This document shows, piece by piece, positions 25,198 through 35,999 of a stretch of 64,000 bases of DNA. Every line of letters starts with the position of its first letter. Within the stretch, counting starts at the first letter, position 1. A program made the position numbers and the translations under genes. The stretch lies in the NCBI GenBank assembly GCA_964017125.1, contig OZ024911.1, forward strand, positions 36,349,160 through 36,413,159, given 5' to 3'. The notes beneath the pieces are model-generated. The model was not told the DNA's origin, searched no databases, and was given only the letters and a program-made list of their open reading frames with translations. The stretch is from Flabesymbios commensalis (Eukaryota > Annelida > Polychaeta > Terebellida > Flabelligeridae).

Positions 25198-25291
25198 GTA
25201 ATTGAAATGACAACTAAACTGTTTTTCAACTGCATGGCTGTGGAAATGAAGAGTATAAATAAAAATAAGACTTTTCATTTGACATGTTCAG

Positions 25292-25424
25292 ACCCTGTCA
25301 GTAACGTCGAGAAGGGCGTCATATCATCACTGGTGACGCTGTGTTTCGTCGTCATAATCATCGCTGTTTCATGTTACGTGAGACGGCTTTGGGTGAAACG
25401 CAAGCAGAAGCTCTACAACAGCAG
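25292..25424 (+). CDS. Transmembrane exon of the mucin gene
   Basis: Joined in phase 1 to the giant exon it reads DPVSNVEKG, then a hydrophobic stretch (VISSLVTLCFVVIIIAVSC) of about 21 residues, then basic residues RRLWVKRKQK. This is the layout of a type I single-pass protein: the membrane segment followed by a positive cytoplasmic stop-transfer anchor. The acceptor is TTTGACATGTTCAG and the donor GCAG/GTGTGT, leaving phase 2. GC content is higher than in the surrounding intron. No cleavage (SEA) domain is visible between repeats and membrane in the exons I can place. The hydrophobic and basic pattern is directly visible; the assignment to the upstream exon is inferred from strand, phase and topology. 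Confidence 0.75.
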
Positions 25425-25688
25425 GTGTGTGCCCTACTCTTTACAAGTAACGCTAAACATTTTGAAACATTTTGAGAAAATCACATAAAAAAATCATTAT
25501 TTTGTAAAAATTAGAAAATATTTATATATTTTTTTGACGTTAGACACAAACATTATTATAAACTTTTCAAAAGCATTCTTATAAAATTATTTACCCCCTC
25601 CCGAAAATGTGTTTTTTATAACATAATCAATATGTAATTATGGAAACGTTCACAGCCGTCAGAAAACTTTAAATCTATGTAACTCACA

Positions 25689-25745
25689 TGTCGGTTTAAT
25701 ATCGGTCTATCGTCTACGACGCTGGACCGGCAGTAAACCGACATG
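25689..25745 (+). repeat. Palindromic remnant with GTCTACGACG apex
   Basis: CATGTCGGTTTAATATCGGT is mirrored by CCGGCAGTAAACCGACATG around GTCTACGACG. It is like the CAGCAAACAC family but without those ends. Confidence 0.5.
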
Positions 25746-25815
25746 GCTTACTGGTACTGATGCGTTTTTGACACATACAGTGACACAACATTTTCCAATG
25801 TGCCGGGACGTGAAA

Positions 25816-25873
25816 TCCTATGGTAATTTGCGATCAAAAGAAAACTGGATGGCAAATGTTAATTACCATAGGA
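25816..25873. repeat. Short inverted repeat element
   Basis: TCCTATGGTAATTT is mirrored by AATTACCATAGGA, about 30 bp apart. Confidence 0.5.
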
Positions 25874-26477
25874 CGCTATACATAATATAATTCTATTAAT
25901 TTGTGATCGAATATTAAGAGAAACCCTTGTGTAATTAAAACAGTTCGCTTCAGTGAAGACATTTTAATGTCAATGGACGATGTGTATACTAACTCTATAA
26001 CCGACATGATATTTAATTGTTTGTTTTTTACCCACAAGTTGCGATCCGCAATTTCAATCGGGTGGAGAATATTTGGATTTGTCAGATCGGTGGCCAAGTC
26101 TTTCAGATCGGGGACATAATTGCAGATATAAGATATTAGTTATTGGTGTCTAAAGGTATACTGGTGCTGGAGGGACCATGGCTGTTGAATTGTATTTTAC
26201 TGTTTTTGATTCATTTGAAGCTTAAATTGCTGACGTAATTTCCAGCTTCAAATGACGAAGAAATTGTTGTTTTACGAATAATATATCATAGATTGAGTTA
26301 TGGACGTACGAGCTGAGCATTTTAGAATTTGAGTGGCCTTTCATATTTGGTTTGAACCCATCAAACACGATAAGTTGACACAATACTGGAATAATGTTGG
26401 TCCATTTTCCACAGCGTCGGCCAAACATCAATCCAACATTGCTTTTATTTTATTAAGATATCGGTCTAGCCGTATAA

Positions 26478-26610
26478 GAGCTGAGTTGTGTACAAGGTCT
26501 GAGTTGTGTACAAGGGATCAGTTGTGTACAAGGGCTCAGTTGAGTACAAGGGCTCAGTTGTGTACAAGGGCTCAGTTGTGTACAAGGGCTCAGTTGTGTA
26601 CAAGGACTCA
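26478..26610 (+). repeat. 18-bp minisatellite just upstream of an exon acceptor
   Basis: About seven units of CTCAGTTGTGTACAAGGG with few changes, ending roughly 30 bases before the acceptor at 26638. The period is a multiple of three, so short open frames cross it by chance. Confidence 0.85.
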
Positions 26611-26638
26611 TTTGACATTGTATATTTTCTGTTTACAG

Positions 26639-26714
26639 CACAGATTCGTTGGTTTCCTACTCGGACAGCTATCGCGTTACCTTCTTCCCTGAATCAACAT
26701 ATCCTTATTCTGGT
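26639..26714 (+). CDS. Cytoplasmic exon of the mucin gene
   Basis: A strong acceptor (TTTTCTGTTTACAG) in phase 2 and a GTAAGT donor in phase 0. It adds STDSLVSYSDSYR followed by VTFFPESTYPYSG: a Tyr- and Ser-rich segment directly behind the basic anchor. Tyr in SYSDSY and in TYPYSG are plausible phosphorylation sites, but no named binding motif is certain. Phases agree on both sides (AG+C gives Ser), the main reason for linking it to the neighbouring exons. The alternative donor two bases earlier would break the frame into the last exon. Confidence 0.7.
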
Positions 26715-27097
26715 GTAAGTAATCATATATTATATACTGTACCTATATACTTCCCTGCAACGATAAACGTTTAGGCCTACTATTTGCACTAATTAGTTTG
26801 CGTTATTATACACTTGTTCGTAGGCTACTTTCGTAAGCAGGTATAAGGTGATTAAATGAAAACCTGCCAGATTAAATGGAAAATACTGCTACATTTGATA
26901 ACTAGACCTGTTCTAATTTGAAATAAATTCTTCATTTAATATCTGCACCTGTAAGTTGGATAGATATAAATCACTATTTTTCTTTGAAAAAAAAACAGTT
27001 CGAGAGTTTGAAAGCGTTTCCCGTACTGACATTTTTTATGCATTCTTTTGTATGTATACGTTTTTGATGCATAATGTTTTCTGTGTGTGTTTTTCAG
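26715..27097 (+). other. Intron 3 of the mucin gene (383 bp)
   Basis: GTAAGT donor; pyrimidine/GT-rich end CTGTGTGTGTTTTTCAG. No repeat or other feature is seen in it. Confidence 0.7.
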
Positions 27098-27322
27098 CTG
27101 TATTGGGATGGCCTGAGTTACCGGCCCTACCTACTCCCCATCACCAGGATACAGAGCTCGTCACAGCCCACATTCACCTCGGGACTCACCTCTCCAGGCG
27201 ACAGTCCTCCAGTGTCAAACAACCGCGGCCTCTCGCGCTTCTGGAGACAAAACTACTTCATAAATCGCCAGGACTCGTCACAAGACTCGCCCACTTCTGG
27301 CGGCAGCTTCCAGAAGTGGTGA
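27098..27322 (+). CDS. Terminal coding exon of the mucin gene
   Basis: Phase 0 after a strong acceptor. It reads LYWDGLSYRPYLLPITRIQ, then a Ser/Thr/Pro-rich part (SSSQPTFTSGLTSPGDSPPV) and ends RQDSSQDSPTSGGSFQKW with a TGA at 27320-27322. It is clearly more GC-rich than its surroundings, as expected for a real exon. With the two previous exons it makes a cytoplasmic tail of about 114 residues, rich in Tyr, Ser and Pro, which suggests a signalling or scaffold-binding role rather than a mere anchor. No catalytic domain is visible. Longer open frames overlapping it in another frame are shadows. Confidence 0.75.
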   Translation: MYWDGLSYRPYLLPITRIQSSSQPTFTSGLTSPGDSPPVSNNRGLSRFWRQNYFINRQDSSQDSPTSGGSFQKW

Positions 27323-27336
27323 GGAGACGTGCAATG

Positions 27337-27397
27337 CAAAGGAAAACAGCAGTAACTGCTTACATGAGAAGTAAGCAGTTACTGCTGTTTGCCTTTG
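27337..27397 (+). repeat. Near-perfect 61-bp hairpin in the 3' UTR
   Basis: Two 27-base arms (CAAAGGAAAACAGCAGTAAC... and mirror) with one mismatch and a 7-base loop, beginning 14 bases after the mucin stop codon. It would form a long stem in the mRNA. It belongs to the CAGTAACTGCTTAC family. Confidence 0.8.
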
Positions 27398-27925
27398 AGC
27401 TGAAGAAGAGTAAGGCGTTGTCTGGTGCATGGAAAGACACAACAGTGACACTCTTTGAAGACCATGTTTTAGTGTGGTATGCATGGACAACTTTGACAAA
27501 AGTCCCTTATTGTCACTGCAGTAGATGTCATTTGTGCAGTCCCGTGCGACCTAAAATCATCTGGCGACGTAATCTATAAATAATCTCCTCTGTACTCCTT
27601 TCGATCTAGAGGAGAAACACTACATATACCTTGGAGCGGATACAGATGGCTGGGGACGGGCGCTTTGTGTTAGTTGTAAACCTTAAGCTAGAAGCCGGAC
27701 AAACAAACGACAAATGATAAAAAAAACAGTTGTACCTGAAGAAACATTGCTCGTATACGTATTCTAGTCAATGAGTGGGTCATCAACCGGGTCACAGTAC
27801 AACAGGGTTTTTTTCGGGAAGACATTTTCTGGTGCTCTGTATCTAATGAAACTGTTATATGGAGCTTGCTACGATGACATGCTTTTTGTGATGAGATCGC
27901 AAAAAGTAGTAAAGCAAAAGCAAAC

Positions 27926-27983
27926 CTTCGACGTCGGTCCAACATTGTACAAATATTATACAAATGTTTTGTGTTTGCTGGGA
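27926..27983 (+). mobile_element. Partial CAGCAAACAC-family MITE
   Basis: Only the right half is present, from CTTCGACGTCGGTCCAACAT to TTTTGTGTTTGCTGGG. Confidence 0.55.
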
Positions 27984-28011
27984 ATAGCAATGACTGCTTA
28001 TTTGAAAGGTG

Positions 28012-28335
28012 GCCGGCCCCGATGGCTCATTCGTATCGACTGGGGCTTGTAACCTGGGGGTACCAGGTTCAAATCCCGGTCGGGATGGATATTTGTCATC
28101 ATGGTTGTGTATATACAGTGCTCCAAACTGTTCAAAGGCTTGGAGTGTACGGTGCTGCCTATGGTACTGTGCACTATAAAGAACCCTTGAAGTCATTCGA
28201 AATAAGAGTAGGGCATAGGCCCGGCTTCCTTCTGTCGCGATATTGCCATGATTGTACAGAAAGCGACGTAAAGCAATATGACATGCCCCACAGAATGTGG
28301 CAAAACGTTGTGCCTCTCTTCAGGATACACTGAAG
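28012..28335 (+). mobile_element. tRNA-derived SINE
   Basis: The tRNA-like head GGCCCCGATGGCTCATTCG contains a box A-like region; GGTTCAAATCC at about 28069 matches the box B consensus. The body includes CACTATAAAGAACCCTTGAA and ends with AAAGCGACGTAAAGCAATAT. It is a different SINE family from the copy at 18220. Confidence 0.75.
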
Positions 28336-28717
28336 TTGGGCCAATCAAAGTAGAAAAAAAATATTCGGTCAATCACGTGTATGTGTGTGTTCCAGGGTTT
28401 AATATACTCATAAACTGCGTGTTTTAGTTCTCTGCCGTAATGTGCCAAATTTAATGAAGAAACTGCATGTGGACAATCTCATCGCATAGGCCCTATATGT
28501 ATAATTGAGCTTATATTAAATGCAGACAATGTACTTGGAATATAAAAGTATATTTTTTAAAATATGTATTGCTCACTATTGACAAATGGCTGTATTTATT
28601 TCTGTGTAAATAATGAAAAATGTAATGCTAGAAATACCACAATTTAGAAATTATAGCGATCTCTCTATATCGAAAGATAAATCGCTTTCGTATTCACCTT
28701 GTATTGTATGTGGTGCT

Positions 28718-28723
28718 AATAAA
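28718..28723 (+). promoter_or_regulatory. Candidate polyadenylation signal
   Basis: AATAAA about 1.4 kb after the mucin stop. Another AATAAA with GT-rich sequence downstream lies at 30118-30123. Either, or neither, may be used. Confidence 0.2.
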
Positions 28724-28783
28724 AAAATACCACAAATCATAAGTAGTGAGTAAATTGCTAATATTACTTGCGTGAATAAATCG

Positions 28784-29021
28784 TCAACCCTTATCCTGCG
28801 AAGTTAATATATTTAAATTTTCAACCACTTGAGGTTGTGTCTCGCTACCGCGATCCACAACCTCCAGTTGTTGAAAATTACTCATATTTGTTTAATTTGA
28901 GATAACACATTGGCAAATCTTGATGTTTAAGCAGTCATTTCATTCCCAATAACAGTGGTTTAATCGGTTAATAAAGCGGATTAAAAATGTCTATTGTTGT
29001 GATTAGCAGGCAAAGGGTTAA
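28784..29021 (+). mobile_element. TTAA-type MITE with CACTTGAGGTTGTG hairpin
   Basis: Begins TCAACCCTTATCCTGC, ends GCAGGCAAAGGGTTAA. Hairpin TTTTCAACCACTTGAGGTTG with mirror around TCTCGCTACCGCGA. Confidence 0.75.
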
Positions 29022-29164
29022 ACGTGGTAATGTGTGGTATTTGGCAGATGCGACCCTTTAATATTAAGGTGACCATTTGCCTCACCAACGCCTTTCGCAA
29101 AACAGAATTAAATCCATACGCTATGTAAATGTTGTTGATTTTGAAATGAGTGATTATACACCTT

Positions 29165-29290
29165 TCCCAATAGCAACACGCCACACACTACAGTGACTAA
29201 AAGCTGAACTATTTAGTTGGGAGTGCTGTCACACTTCTATTACAACACGCCACACAGTGATTAAAAATGAACTATTTAGTTGGGAGTCCT
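29165..29290 (+). repeat. Tandem duplication of about 80 bp
   Basis: CAACACGCCACACA...GAACTATTTAGTTGGGAGT occurs twice in a row, with a small deletion in the second copy. Confidence 0.7.
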
Positions 29291-29528
29291 GCTTATGCGC
29301 AAAATCGTGCAAACAGTGTATTAAATGATATCTTTAAAATATTCCCAGTCGGTTATTTTACACTAAGCTTCCTATCTTGTGTTTCTCCTTTATGTCAAGG
29401 TCAAGCAGCTTTCGTCCTTGTTTTCTGCGACTCATAAATTATCTTCGTGTCTGTGAATTTTAAGAGTCAGGCTATAATGCAGCAAGTCTCATGTATATTG
29501 TACCCTTCATGTGCAAGCCGCCAACATT

Positions 29529-29606
29529 TCGTCCCCTCGGATATGAAAGGGTGTATCTGCCACTTTGTAAAGTGGCAGATACACCTTTTCATATCCAAGG
29601 GGACGA
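29529..29606 (+). mobile_element. Hairpin MITE, TATCTGCCACT family
   Basis: Arms begin TCGTCCCCTCGGATATGAAA and end ATATCCAAGGGGACGA, with few mismatches. Confidence 0.75.
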
Positions 29607-30045
29607 TTCACCATGTTTACTCACCTAGTTTACCAGTGTTTACTGACGTGTAAAAACATACATCATTTAGCTCCTTGAAAATAGAGCAATTAATGCTGCA
29701 GGGCACTTAAAGTCATAACAGAAATGTATAACACAATTTGTTGTGTTTTGAATGTATGGTATATACTGTAGACATTTCTATGAAAAAATGATACAGGCAA
29801 GCTACAATTATACGAGTATTAGTATCATAACGAGAAGAATGTACACCGGTCTTTTTCGTTGCTGTTCTTAGAATATCCGGGATCTTCCCGCTGACTTTCC
29901 TCAAGTCCATTCATTTACTGGATAATCTGGGATCCCGTTCTCCGATTACCCTACAACGGCAAATAGCCGTAACTGATTATTTTAAAAGTATGCAGTGACT
30001 GTTGTGTTCCTTTGTACGGAAGTAGGTTCGTTACTGTTATTTGCT

Positions 30046-31950
30046 ATTTATATATTTCCTCCTCTTATTGATTGTATTTTGCTACGATCACAGTATATTA
30101 ACCTTGAATAATCGTGCAATAAATACAATTTTGTGAAAACAATGTTGAATGAGTTATTGTACTTTGTGTTATTGAAAAAACTAACATCATAATGACCCAG
30201 AATAATTATGTTAAATATTACATCGTTTTGTACGAAAGATCATAGTAAATAAATTATAAGTATGTGACATGTCACATCAGCACCAACGATTCGTTTCAAG
30301 CTATACAATGAGTTAAAGAGCATCAACAATTGTAAGATATTTCATGACGAAATATCCATGCAAGAGCACGAAAAATACAACACCCTAAGCCACATTGTAA
30401 CGAATACAAATGATCTATAAATAGCAATGCTGTCTCCTCCTAATTGACAATTTCAACAGGCTTTAGTCTTTCAACAATTGACAAGCTGCCAAGAGGTGAA
30501 TACATGTATTAGTGGGGTGGGTAAGACCGATATGTGTTCCCCTTCCGGATACAAGTACCAAATTTGGTAGTGAGTAAGAAATTGACTTATTTATGACTTA
30601 TCTAATAGTCCCCCAAAAAATTTCGGACCTGAACACACAATTTTTGACAATTCCAATATCGCCGCCATCGAAATTATATTTTTCAGTTAATAATCACAAT
30701 TTTACAAATAAAATGTCTTCTACAAGTCATTTTATTCTAAAGTGTAGTGAGACAAGGAAAATGACAAACTGCACCGAAGGCAAGCATTTCAGAAGTTGCA
30801 AGTTTGGTGAGGAGTAAAGAGTGTCGCAGAGTGACAAGTCGATTTATGAGTGTCTGTCAAAGAGGTGTATCTAGGTGTAATCTAGTCTTCTTTGGTTGAC
30901 TTACCAAATGAGAAGATTCGGCTGCTGTATTTTAGCTGACATTTTCGTGAATTTGTGAAGGTCATCTCTGCTCAGGTTTTTTTCTATACGAGTGATGGTG
31001 AAGCACAATATTATTTTATATTGTTTCAGTTATTGCATCTGCATCATCGACCAGATGCATGTCAAACTGTTTGATACCTTTAGATATATATCCTGTTTCT
31101 ACGAATATGGAAACAAATTTGCCAACGAATATATTGTCTTTTGATCAAATCTCTTGTGACATTTCGGGTTATAGCGTTTTTTTATTATCCCACCACGTTG
31201 ACAAATGCGACATTTATCCCAACTTCAAGTGGTATCATAACCTGAAAGTATGGTGTTAGTTCCATCAGTTTCCATTCTCGTCGAGATTATTTTTCACATT
31301 ATACATTATTCTCCTTGACAATCAAATGTGTCTGTAGGTCTACTATAAACGGTATAACCTCCTCTCTAGAGTGTTGTAATCTGCGCTAAAACTATCTGTC
31401 TCCAGCAGTCTTCATACAGCCCAACCATGCATACAATAGGACTGACTATTGATCATACATTACTTCATTTCGAACTTCCGAAGACATATGCTGGTAGCCT
31501 TCAAATTATGTAAAAAAATATGTATGGGGTAAAGATCTAAAGTTAAAATAATAGCCAAAAACGGTAGTGATTATCAGATTTTCGTGTTCAAAATGTAGCA
31601 CTGACCTTGACATTGACATTTAAAAATAATATTTTATGTTTACTCTACTATGTGTAGGCCTATGATATACACGCTTCGATAAATTTAACAAATACTCACT
31701 AATTTTCTATATAATTATGACAAATGGAAGAGGAGCAGCGATTTTCTATGGCGGCCTTATTGGAATAGCTCAAAAAGCACAACGGTGCTATGTGTAACAT
31801 TTACAACATTATAGTATTTTCACAAATGATAATTAACTTAATGAATTAAGTCATTTTATCAAGATAAGGAATACTATAATATAGAATATCATTCAGATAA
31901 GTATCATCAATAGTTGATAATTAGTGCAGTGAAATATGACCACACCTAAA
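30046..31950. other. Non-coding stretch, nothing identified
   Basis: AT-rich sequence with only short chance open frames. An AATAAA at 30118-30123 could be the end of the mucin transcript. Confidence 0.5.
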
Positions 31951-31959
31951 ATGTTGCAA

Positions 31960-32830
31960 TTTAACCCCCCCCCCCCCGGTGTGGTAAGCTGTAACAGCAT
32001 GGGGGCAAGTTGTAACACAGTTACTGTGTTCATTGGGGTACATTGTAACACACAATAGTGCAACACATAAATATACAAAATATAGTTTTGCAGCAAATAA
32101 TAAACCATTTATGTAATATCAAGCCTGTAATAACCTTTTATTCATAGGCTTACATAAATGAAATGCAACTGTCTGAATGCTAAATCGGACTACTAAATCA
32201 TCGACATTGTGTACCTGGTAAATATAATGATGCTGCAAAGAGGTAGGCCTAAACATAGCAGAGGACTAATACAAGATATTTAATTGCAGTTTTGGTCTAG
32301 ATGTATCTATATATATATATATATATACACATATAATACTTATAGGGGCAGGTTGTAACATAGTTCCCATAATCTATTGGGGCAATTTGCAACACTATGG
32401 GGAGATAATGGGGGCAAATTGTGACATTGGTACAATCCCCCCCCCCCACACACACACTCAACTGTTACATCCAGCCCCCCCAAGCACCCAAAAAGCATTT
32501 GGCAACATATCTCACTATGAGCAATTCATTTCAGTCATTTAGACTTATAATCATTCAGAATTAAAATTGTTTCTTGTATTCTTCATTGTGATAATTGATA
32601 AAGAATTGGTATTCAGAAAAATACTTTTTCGCCTCGTTTTCTCTCCAATATTGTTGTTCCAAAAATGTCCTGATTGTTATGGAATGGAAATAATAATAAT
32701 AATCCATGTCTAGAAACTGTCTCAGGTGATAGAAGACATACTTGACACCTAGTGAGTGCAAATTAATCAACAAAAAGTTGGTCAAAGTGCGCTGTTATTT
32801 ACCACGTTACAACTAGCACCGCTCTCCCCT
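31960..32830. repeat. Region of GGGGCAAGTTGTAACA-type repeated motifs
   Basis: C-run at 31965-31978, then GGGGCAAGTTGTAACACAG (32001), GGGGTACATTGTAACA (32035), GGGGCAGGTTGTAACA (32344) and GGGGCAATTTGCAACAC (32380), with inverted GTTACAAC near 32808. It resembles the ends of TIR transposons such as 14221-15681. A (TA)n run is inside at about 32310. Confidence 0.5.
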
Positions 32831-33007
32831 AAAGTTGTTTTTGTTAAGAAAAAAATAGAATACACGATTTGTGGTGAATAAAACATAGAATTAAAACATG
32901 ATTAGTTGAGCAATATAAGTTTTGAAAAAGTACGATAACATAAAGGCAACATGAAATATGTAATAAAGCTGTAATATCTTCCCTACAAAAAACACAAATT
33001 CTTAGTA

Positions 33008-33309
33008 TTGAATGAATGAATGAATGAATGAATGATTGAATGAATGAATGAATAAATGAATGAATGGATGGATGGATGGATGGATGGGTGGATGGATGGA
33101 TGGATGGATGGATGGTTGGATGGATGGATGGATGGATGGATGGATGGATGGATGGATGGATGGATGGATGGATGGATGGATGGATGGATGGATGGATGGA
33201 CGGACGGATGGATGGATGGATGGATGGATGGATGGATGGATGGATGGATGGATGGATGGATGGATGGATGGATGGATGGATGGATGGATGGATGGATGGA
33301 TGGATGGAT
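33008..33309 (+). repeat. Tetranucleotide microsatellite (GAAT)n then (GGAT)n
   Basis: About 300 bp of almost pure GGAT repeats preceded by GAAT repeats. The 4-bp unit gives open frames on both strands that are not genes. Confidence 0.98.
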
Positions 33310-33432
33310 AAAAAATGAAGAAAATCAGTCTGTCAGAGAGTATTCGTCTGGAACGAGACTTGATAATTGATAAGTTCAAATGCATAATAATAGCTAGTGG
33401 GCACGACAATACACAGGTTGTATAGGCCTATA

Positions 33433-33470
33433 AACAGACAGACAGACAACCAGACAGACAGACAGACAGA
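33433..33470 (+). repeat. (GACA)n microsatellite
   Basis: AGACAGACAGAC run with one interruption. Confidence 0.9.
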
Positions 33471-33640
33471 GTTATTTTTTGACTAAGAATGTACAAACAT
33501 ATATGCATTAACATAACAGAAAAGACATTATAGCAATATATCCATACATATAATTCTTAGTCGGGAAAACTACCTTAAGGCACTGTAGTGCCGCTATCAA
33601 GTAGCAACCTCACTATTCAAAATCAAACAAAAAACAATAG

Positions 33641-35900
33641 CTAGGGTGGAACGGGGTAATTTGGGACATGGGGGAAATTGGGACACCACTGGGGTAAATT
33701 GGGACACCAATTTTTGTATTTGTTATATTTTCTCCAAGTCGATAGATAATGGAAACCTAGTACACTCGTGTTAATTTGCATTTATCAATGATTAATGAAA
33801 ATGTCTTTTCAATGCTGTCATGGAAATTAAATATTAAAAATTGAGAAGTAATCATGAATGGTGTAATTTCGTATTTTGGTGATCCATGTGTTTTACTGTC
33901 TAAAAACAATTATGCATCATTTTGTTGAAAAATCATTTATGTTCAAGAAGTTTACTTGTCATTTGACATTTCTCAGGAAAAAAAAAGATCTACTAACAAG
34001 AAAAACTGACTTCAAAAGTAGATTTTAATTACGGGGGAAACACAGATATTTCAGAGATTTCTGATCCAGACTTTATGTCTGTGTGAGCAGTAGGATGGGT
34101 GTGTGACCACTAGTATGGATGTGTGACCGGTGGGATAGTGTGTGACCAGTAGGATATGTGTGTGACCAGTAGTATAGGTGTGTGATCAGAAAGACAGTGT
34201 TTGACCAGTAGGATGTGTGTGACCAGTAGGATGGGTGTGTGACCAGTAGGATGGGTGTGTGACCGGTAATATGGATGTGTGATCAGTCACCAGTATGATG
34301 GGTGTGTGACCAGTCGGAAGGATGTGTGACCAGTAGGATGTGTGTGTGACCAGTAGAATGTGTGTGACTAGTAGGATGGGTGTGTGATCAGTAGGATGGG
34401 TGTGTGACCAGTAGGATGAGTGTGTGACCAGTAGAATGGGTGCACTGCTTCGCCTACCCATTTATAACATGGCGCAGCGCCATGATTCTCTTTGCTAGCG
34501 CCATGATGCCTTCGTGACCGCCATGATGCCTTTCGAAATTATTTGGAAGGCGCTGTGCCCCTTTTAACTGTTGTCATATCGTATTTAACCCCACACGGCT
34601 AGCTGCTAGGTCATTGTGATTAATTACACATTAGTGAAACATCTTGATAACGTGTGTACACCATGTAAACTGGCGTCGTGCGCTCACACCAATGACGTAA
34701 TGCCTGATAGAGGCGTGTCATTAGTGATCCTGACTGACGATGCATGTTTACATATGTAATTGATACTTCCTAGGCAACAGGTTCTCTTAGTAATCTTAAT
34801 GGAGGGGGGGGGGTGCATTAGAAATGCATAGACCGGGTGACCATCCATCGTGTATGACTAGGTTCTCCTAATGACAGGTGGCCCTTGCCCCCCCCCCCCC
34901 CCCTCTGAGTTTGTGACCAGTAGAATGGGTATGTAACGTGTATGATGTCTGTGTGTGCTAAACGATGGCCATGCGACCTGTTGTATGGGCGTGTTATCTT
35001 TAGGATGGGTAAGTGATAGCCATATATAGGACAAGGGGGCTTTGTCTGTGAACATCAGGATGAGTGTGTGACTACACTTCATGCCGTTAGGCACTGCTAC
35101 ACGTAAGTTAAAGTTTCCAGATGGCTGACGTCATGTCCCCCACTCTCAATTTCAACGTATTGTAGTAAACTTGTGATTGGCTGGCTGTCCTGCTAAAAGT
35201 ACCCTCATCGGCTGGCGAATATATTATGGAGGGGGAGGGGTGGGTGTAGACAGACATCTGTGTGGATAGCTGTCGGCATTTTGAGACGCGCATGCCGTCT
35301 GTGTCTGGTTGGAACAGGCTACACAGTGCTCTGTGCCGTGTCTGGCCAAAAGGAAGAGTACCTGACCAGTAGGATAGGTGTGTGACCATTACGATGGGTG
35401 AGTAACTAGTAGGATGGGTGTGTGACCAGTAGGATGGGTGTGAGAACAACAGAATGAGTGTGTGACCGGCATAGTAATAAGAAATATGACTTTTGTTGAA
35501 TATATGTTTCTGGGAAACAAAAATATTAGACAGCCATTTGTTTAAATTCCACCTTTTTGATTTTTTTTTTATCAAATGTAAGTTTTTCTCCTATTATATT
35601 TGACTTGTTGGAAGAAAAAATAGCCCTAAAGTTGTTTTTAGTTATTTTTCTCAAAAAACCGGCCACAATATCGAAAAAAATGACTTTTTATAAACTTAGG
35701 TTTCTGGGGTAATTTGGGACACCATCTTTATTTTTTCGACATATTAGGAATTGTATTTCTTTTTGATTGTTATGAAGTTGAAAATAGCTGCAAGCAAAAT
35801 ATTGTGCATATTTTCAAGCATTATAACCACTCTCAGTCAATTTTCTGAGGAGTTGGTGGGTGTCCCAATTTACCCCAGTCAGGGGTAAATTGAGACACCT
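33641..35900. mobile_element. Probable TIR element with GGGGTAAATTGGGACACC motifs
   Basis: The left side carries GGGGTAATTTGGGACATG and GGGGTAAATTGGGACACC (33655-33710). The right side carries the mirrored GGTGTCCCAATTTACCCC (about 35848) and another direct copy (about 35883). The middle is filled by a 20-bp minisatellite and degraded sequence. The exact ends and target duplication were not resolved. Confidence 0.45.
34080..35475 (+). repeat. Interrupted 20-bp minisatellite (GACCAGTAGGATGGGTGTGT)
   Basis: A dense block lies at about 34085-34445, with looser units at 34910-35070 and 35360-35475. Units vary by single bases. The unit length and TG richness give spurious minus-strand frames rich in HTHPT. 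Confidence 0.85.
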
Positions 35901-35999
35901 TGACCTTCCAAATAAAAAGATCTATTAAACCGAGAAGGAAGTAATTTATCCGATATATTCCTATATATAATATTAACAGACATACACATTGTGTCTATA

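Larger units (their letters stand above)
7878..25291 (+). other. Intron 1 of the mucin gene (17.4 kb)
   Basis: It starts with GTATGT after CAAG and ends with TTTGACATGTTCAG. Both flanking exons are in phase 1; joined, they give an Asp codon (G+AC). I see no convincing coding exon inside, although a small phase 1-1 exon cannot be excluded. The intron holds many separately listed palindromic and TTAA-flanked elements. The stretches 8515-10640, 15922-16590 and 23690-25040 show nothing I can identify beyond AT-rich sequence and degenerate repeat remnants. A degraded copy of the GCTGGG palindrome family lies at about 9960-10030, and another near 12290-12370. Confidence 0.7.
25425..26638 (+). other. 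Intron 2 of the mucin gene (1.2 kb)
   Basis: GTGTGT donor and TTTTCTGTTTACAG acceptor, phase 2. It holds a GTCTACGACG palindrome remnant (25689-25745), a small inverted-repeat element (25816-25873), hairpin remnants near 26030-26090 and 26215-26265, a GCAAACAC-family relative (about 26338-26446) and an 18-bp minisatellite. Confidence 0.7.

Noticed and set aside
26956-27579. 207-codon frame overlapping the last mucin exon
   Set aside because: Different frame from the phase-consistent exon and includes the 3' UTR hairpin; a shadow.
33002-33409. Frames of HPSI or GWMD repeats on both strands
   Set aside because: Pure tetranucleotide microsatellite; open in several frames by chance.
34186-35575. 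Minus-strand frames rich in HTHPTGHT or SYWSHTHP
   Set aside because: Read-through of the 20-bp minisatellite.
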